DNA of 42,028 nt from CAG-533 sp964589375 (GTDB lineage Bacteria > Bacillota_I > Bacilli_A > RF39 > UBA660): the NCBI GenBank assembly GCA_964589375.1, contig CAZPSA010000004.1, forward strand, positions 1-42,028, written 5' to 3'. Numbering within the stretch: position 1 is the first letter of the stretch; each line of letters starts with the position of its first letter. A program made the position numbers and the translations under genes. The notes below the pieces were generated by a model that worked only from the letters and a program-made list of their open reading frames with translations, had not been told where the DNA came from and ran no database searches. Shown piece by piece: positions 41,279 through 42,028 of the stretch.

Positions 41279-41947
41279 ATGAGTAAGAATGCTAAAGTAG
41301 GTATTATATTAGGCTTAATAGTAATAATTTTATGTTATATAGCTTTTAATTGGTTTAATAAAGATGGGAATGATGACTTAGACGCTCCTAAGTACACAAT
41401 AACAAGTGATTCACTTTCTTTTAAAAATGAGTTTGAAGCTGGTAATGATGATAAAAATAAAGTAAATGTTAGTATAAAGAGCTATAATACTGTTAGCGTT
41501 TCAACATTTGAGGAAATATTTGAAAAATTAGAAAGTGAAGAAACATATATTTTATTCTTTGGCTCATCAAAAGATGAAAACTCAAGAATTATGGCTGGTC
41601 CTTTAACAAATTTTGCTTTAACTCAAGATGAAACTATTTATTATTTAGATATTTATGATGATATTGATGAGAAAAAACTTAATAAGAAAACTGTAAAAAC
41701 TATCAAAAAAGGTTCAGATAATTATTATAAGTTGGTAAAAAAACTAAGTGGTTATTTACCAGCATATGAAGGTTTAAATGATGAATCTATTAAAAGAGTA
41801 TACTTACCAACAGTTGTCTTTGTAGAAAAAGGCAAAGTTAAGAAGGTAGTAAATATTCCTGATGAAATTAAAAATCGTAAATTTGCTAAAGATATTAGTG
41901 TTGAAGAAAATCAAATATTAAGAAATGCCTTAAATAGTACTTTATAA
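41279..41947 (+). CDS. Membrane-anchored thioredoxin-fold-like protein
   Basis: 222 residues. One membrane span near the N-terminus (about 6-27) is followed by an acidic extracellular part. Residues about 75-215 resemble a thioredoxin-like fold (YILFFGSSKDENSRIMAGPL, TIYYLDIYDD, YLPTVVFVEKGKVKKVV), with the cis-proline candidate in LPTVVF, but the redox C-x-x-C is replaced by SSKDEN, so disulfide exchange is not expected. AGGTGGG precedes the ATG and the gene follows tsf by eight bases, so it is in the rpsB-tsf operon. It ends before a strong terminator. Confidence 0.65.
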   Translation: MSKNAKVGIILGLIVIILCYIAFNWFNKDGNDDLDAPKYTITSDSLSFKNEFEAGNDDKNKVNVSIKSYNTVSVSTFEEIFEKLESEETYILFFGSSKDENSRIMAGPLTNFALTQDETIYYLDIYDDIDEKKLNKKTVKTIKKGSDNYYKLVKKLSGYLPAYEGLNDESIKRVYLPTVVFVEKGKVKKVVNIPDEIKNRKFAKDISVEENQILRNALNSTL

Positions 41948-41957
41948 AATTTATTGA

Positions 41958-41986
41958 AGTCTGTGGTTAATACCATAGACTTTTTT
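41958..41986 (+). terminator. Intrinsic terminator of the rpsB-tsf operon
   Basis: Ten-base-pair stem AGTCTGTGGT/ACCATAGACT (one G-T pair) with a TAAT loop and five T. Confidence 0.9.
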
Positions 41987-42002
41987 AGTAGTGAAAATTA
42001 AC

Positions 42003-42028
42003 TTGACACGGGGGGGGTAGCTTATATA
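42003..42028 (+). promoter_or_regulatory. Promoter with G8 spacer tract, cut by the window end
   Basis: Consensus TTGACA (42003-42008), then C and eight G (42010-42017), then TAGCTTATATA. A -10 starting TATA at 42025 would give a 16-nt spacer. The gene it drives lies outside the window. Confidence 0.55.

Overview
The window is AT-rich chromosomal DNA from a Firmicutes-like bacterium, most likely an uncultured gut Bacilli of the RF39/Erysipelotrichia-Mollicutes neighbourhood. The evidence is the strong A/T codon bias, Bacillus-type promoters and AGGAGG-type ribosome sites, a tyrosyl T-box leader, an rpsB-tsf operon, TasA-like exported proteins and several surface proteins of a type I associate with these genomes. 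A D-Ala-D-Ala carboxypeptidase implies a peptidoglycan wall. Tryptophan is TGG throughout and TGA appears only as a rare stop, so the standard bacterial code applies. No tRNA, rRNA, CRISPR array or complete insertion sequence was seen. Family names come from motif recognition, not from database searches.

Layout. 1-5.4 kb: tRNA methylthiotransferase (mtaB), two hypotheticals, the RecD2 helicase and a 46-residue membrane peptide. 5.5-7.5 kb: an exported DUF6273-like surface protein and a short duplicated stretch. 7.5-9.7 kb: an AI-2E-type permease, an exported transglutaminase-like protein (minus strand) and ribosomal protein bS20 (minus strand). 9.8-17.2 kb: a TasA-like exported protein, then unrecognised genes including a 1088-residue protein built of repeated small beta modules; related modules occur in its 582-residue neighbour. 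17.3-19.0 kb: a lipoprotein and DacA. 19.2-20.6 kb: a broken Rel/SpoT-family gene.

20.6-26.6 kb is the most unusual part: six tightly packed genes encoding a kinase-fold protein lacking the HRD aspartate, two small HIT-like proteins, a group II PLP decarboxylase, an HD-domain protein and a HIT-like/radical SAM fusion. Two tyrosyl-tRNA synthetases follow, the second behind a T-box, and then a CYTH-like protein. I read the six genes as an uncharacterised small-molecule pathway, perhaps acting on an amino acid such as tyrosine; that function is inference.

30.3-34.0 kb: a second DUF6273-like surface protein whose promoter has a G8 tract between the -35 and -10 boxes and a LexA/DinR-like palindrome next to the -35, then an intact short Rel-like gene with the same promoter as the broken copy. 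34.1-39.3 kb: an HdeD-like membrane protein and a divergent TetR/MMPL-exporter pair. 39.3-42.0 kb: a structured leader, rpsB interrupted by two in-frame TAA codons and carrying a C-terminal Rho_N/SAP-like tail, tsf, and a thioredoxin-like membrane protein. The window ends inside another promoter with a G8 tract in its spacer, suggesting a family of phase-variable promoters.
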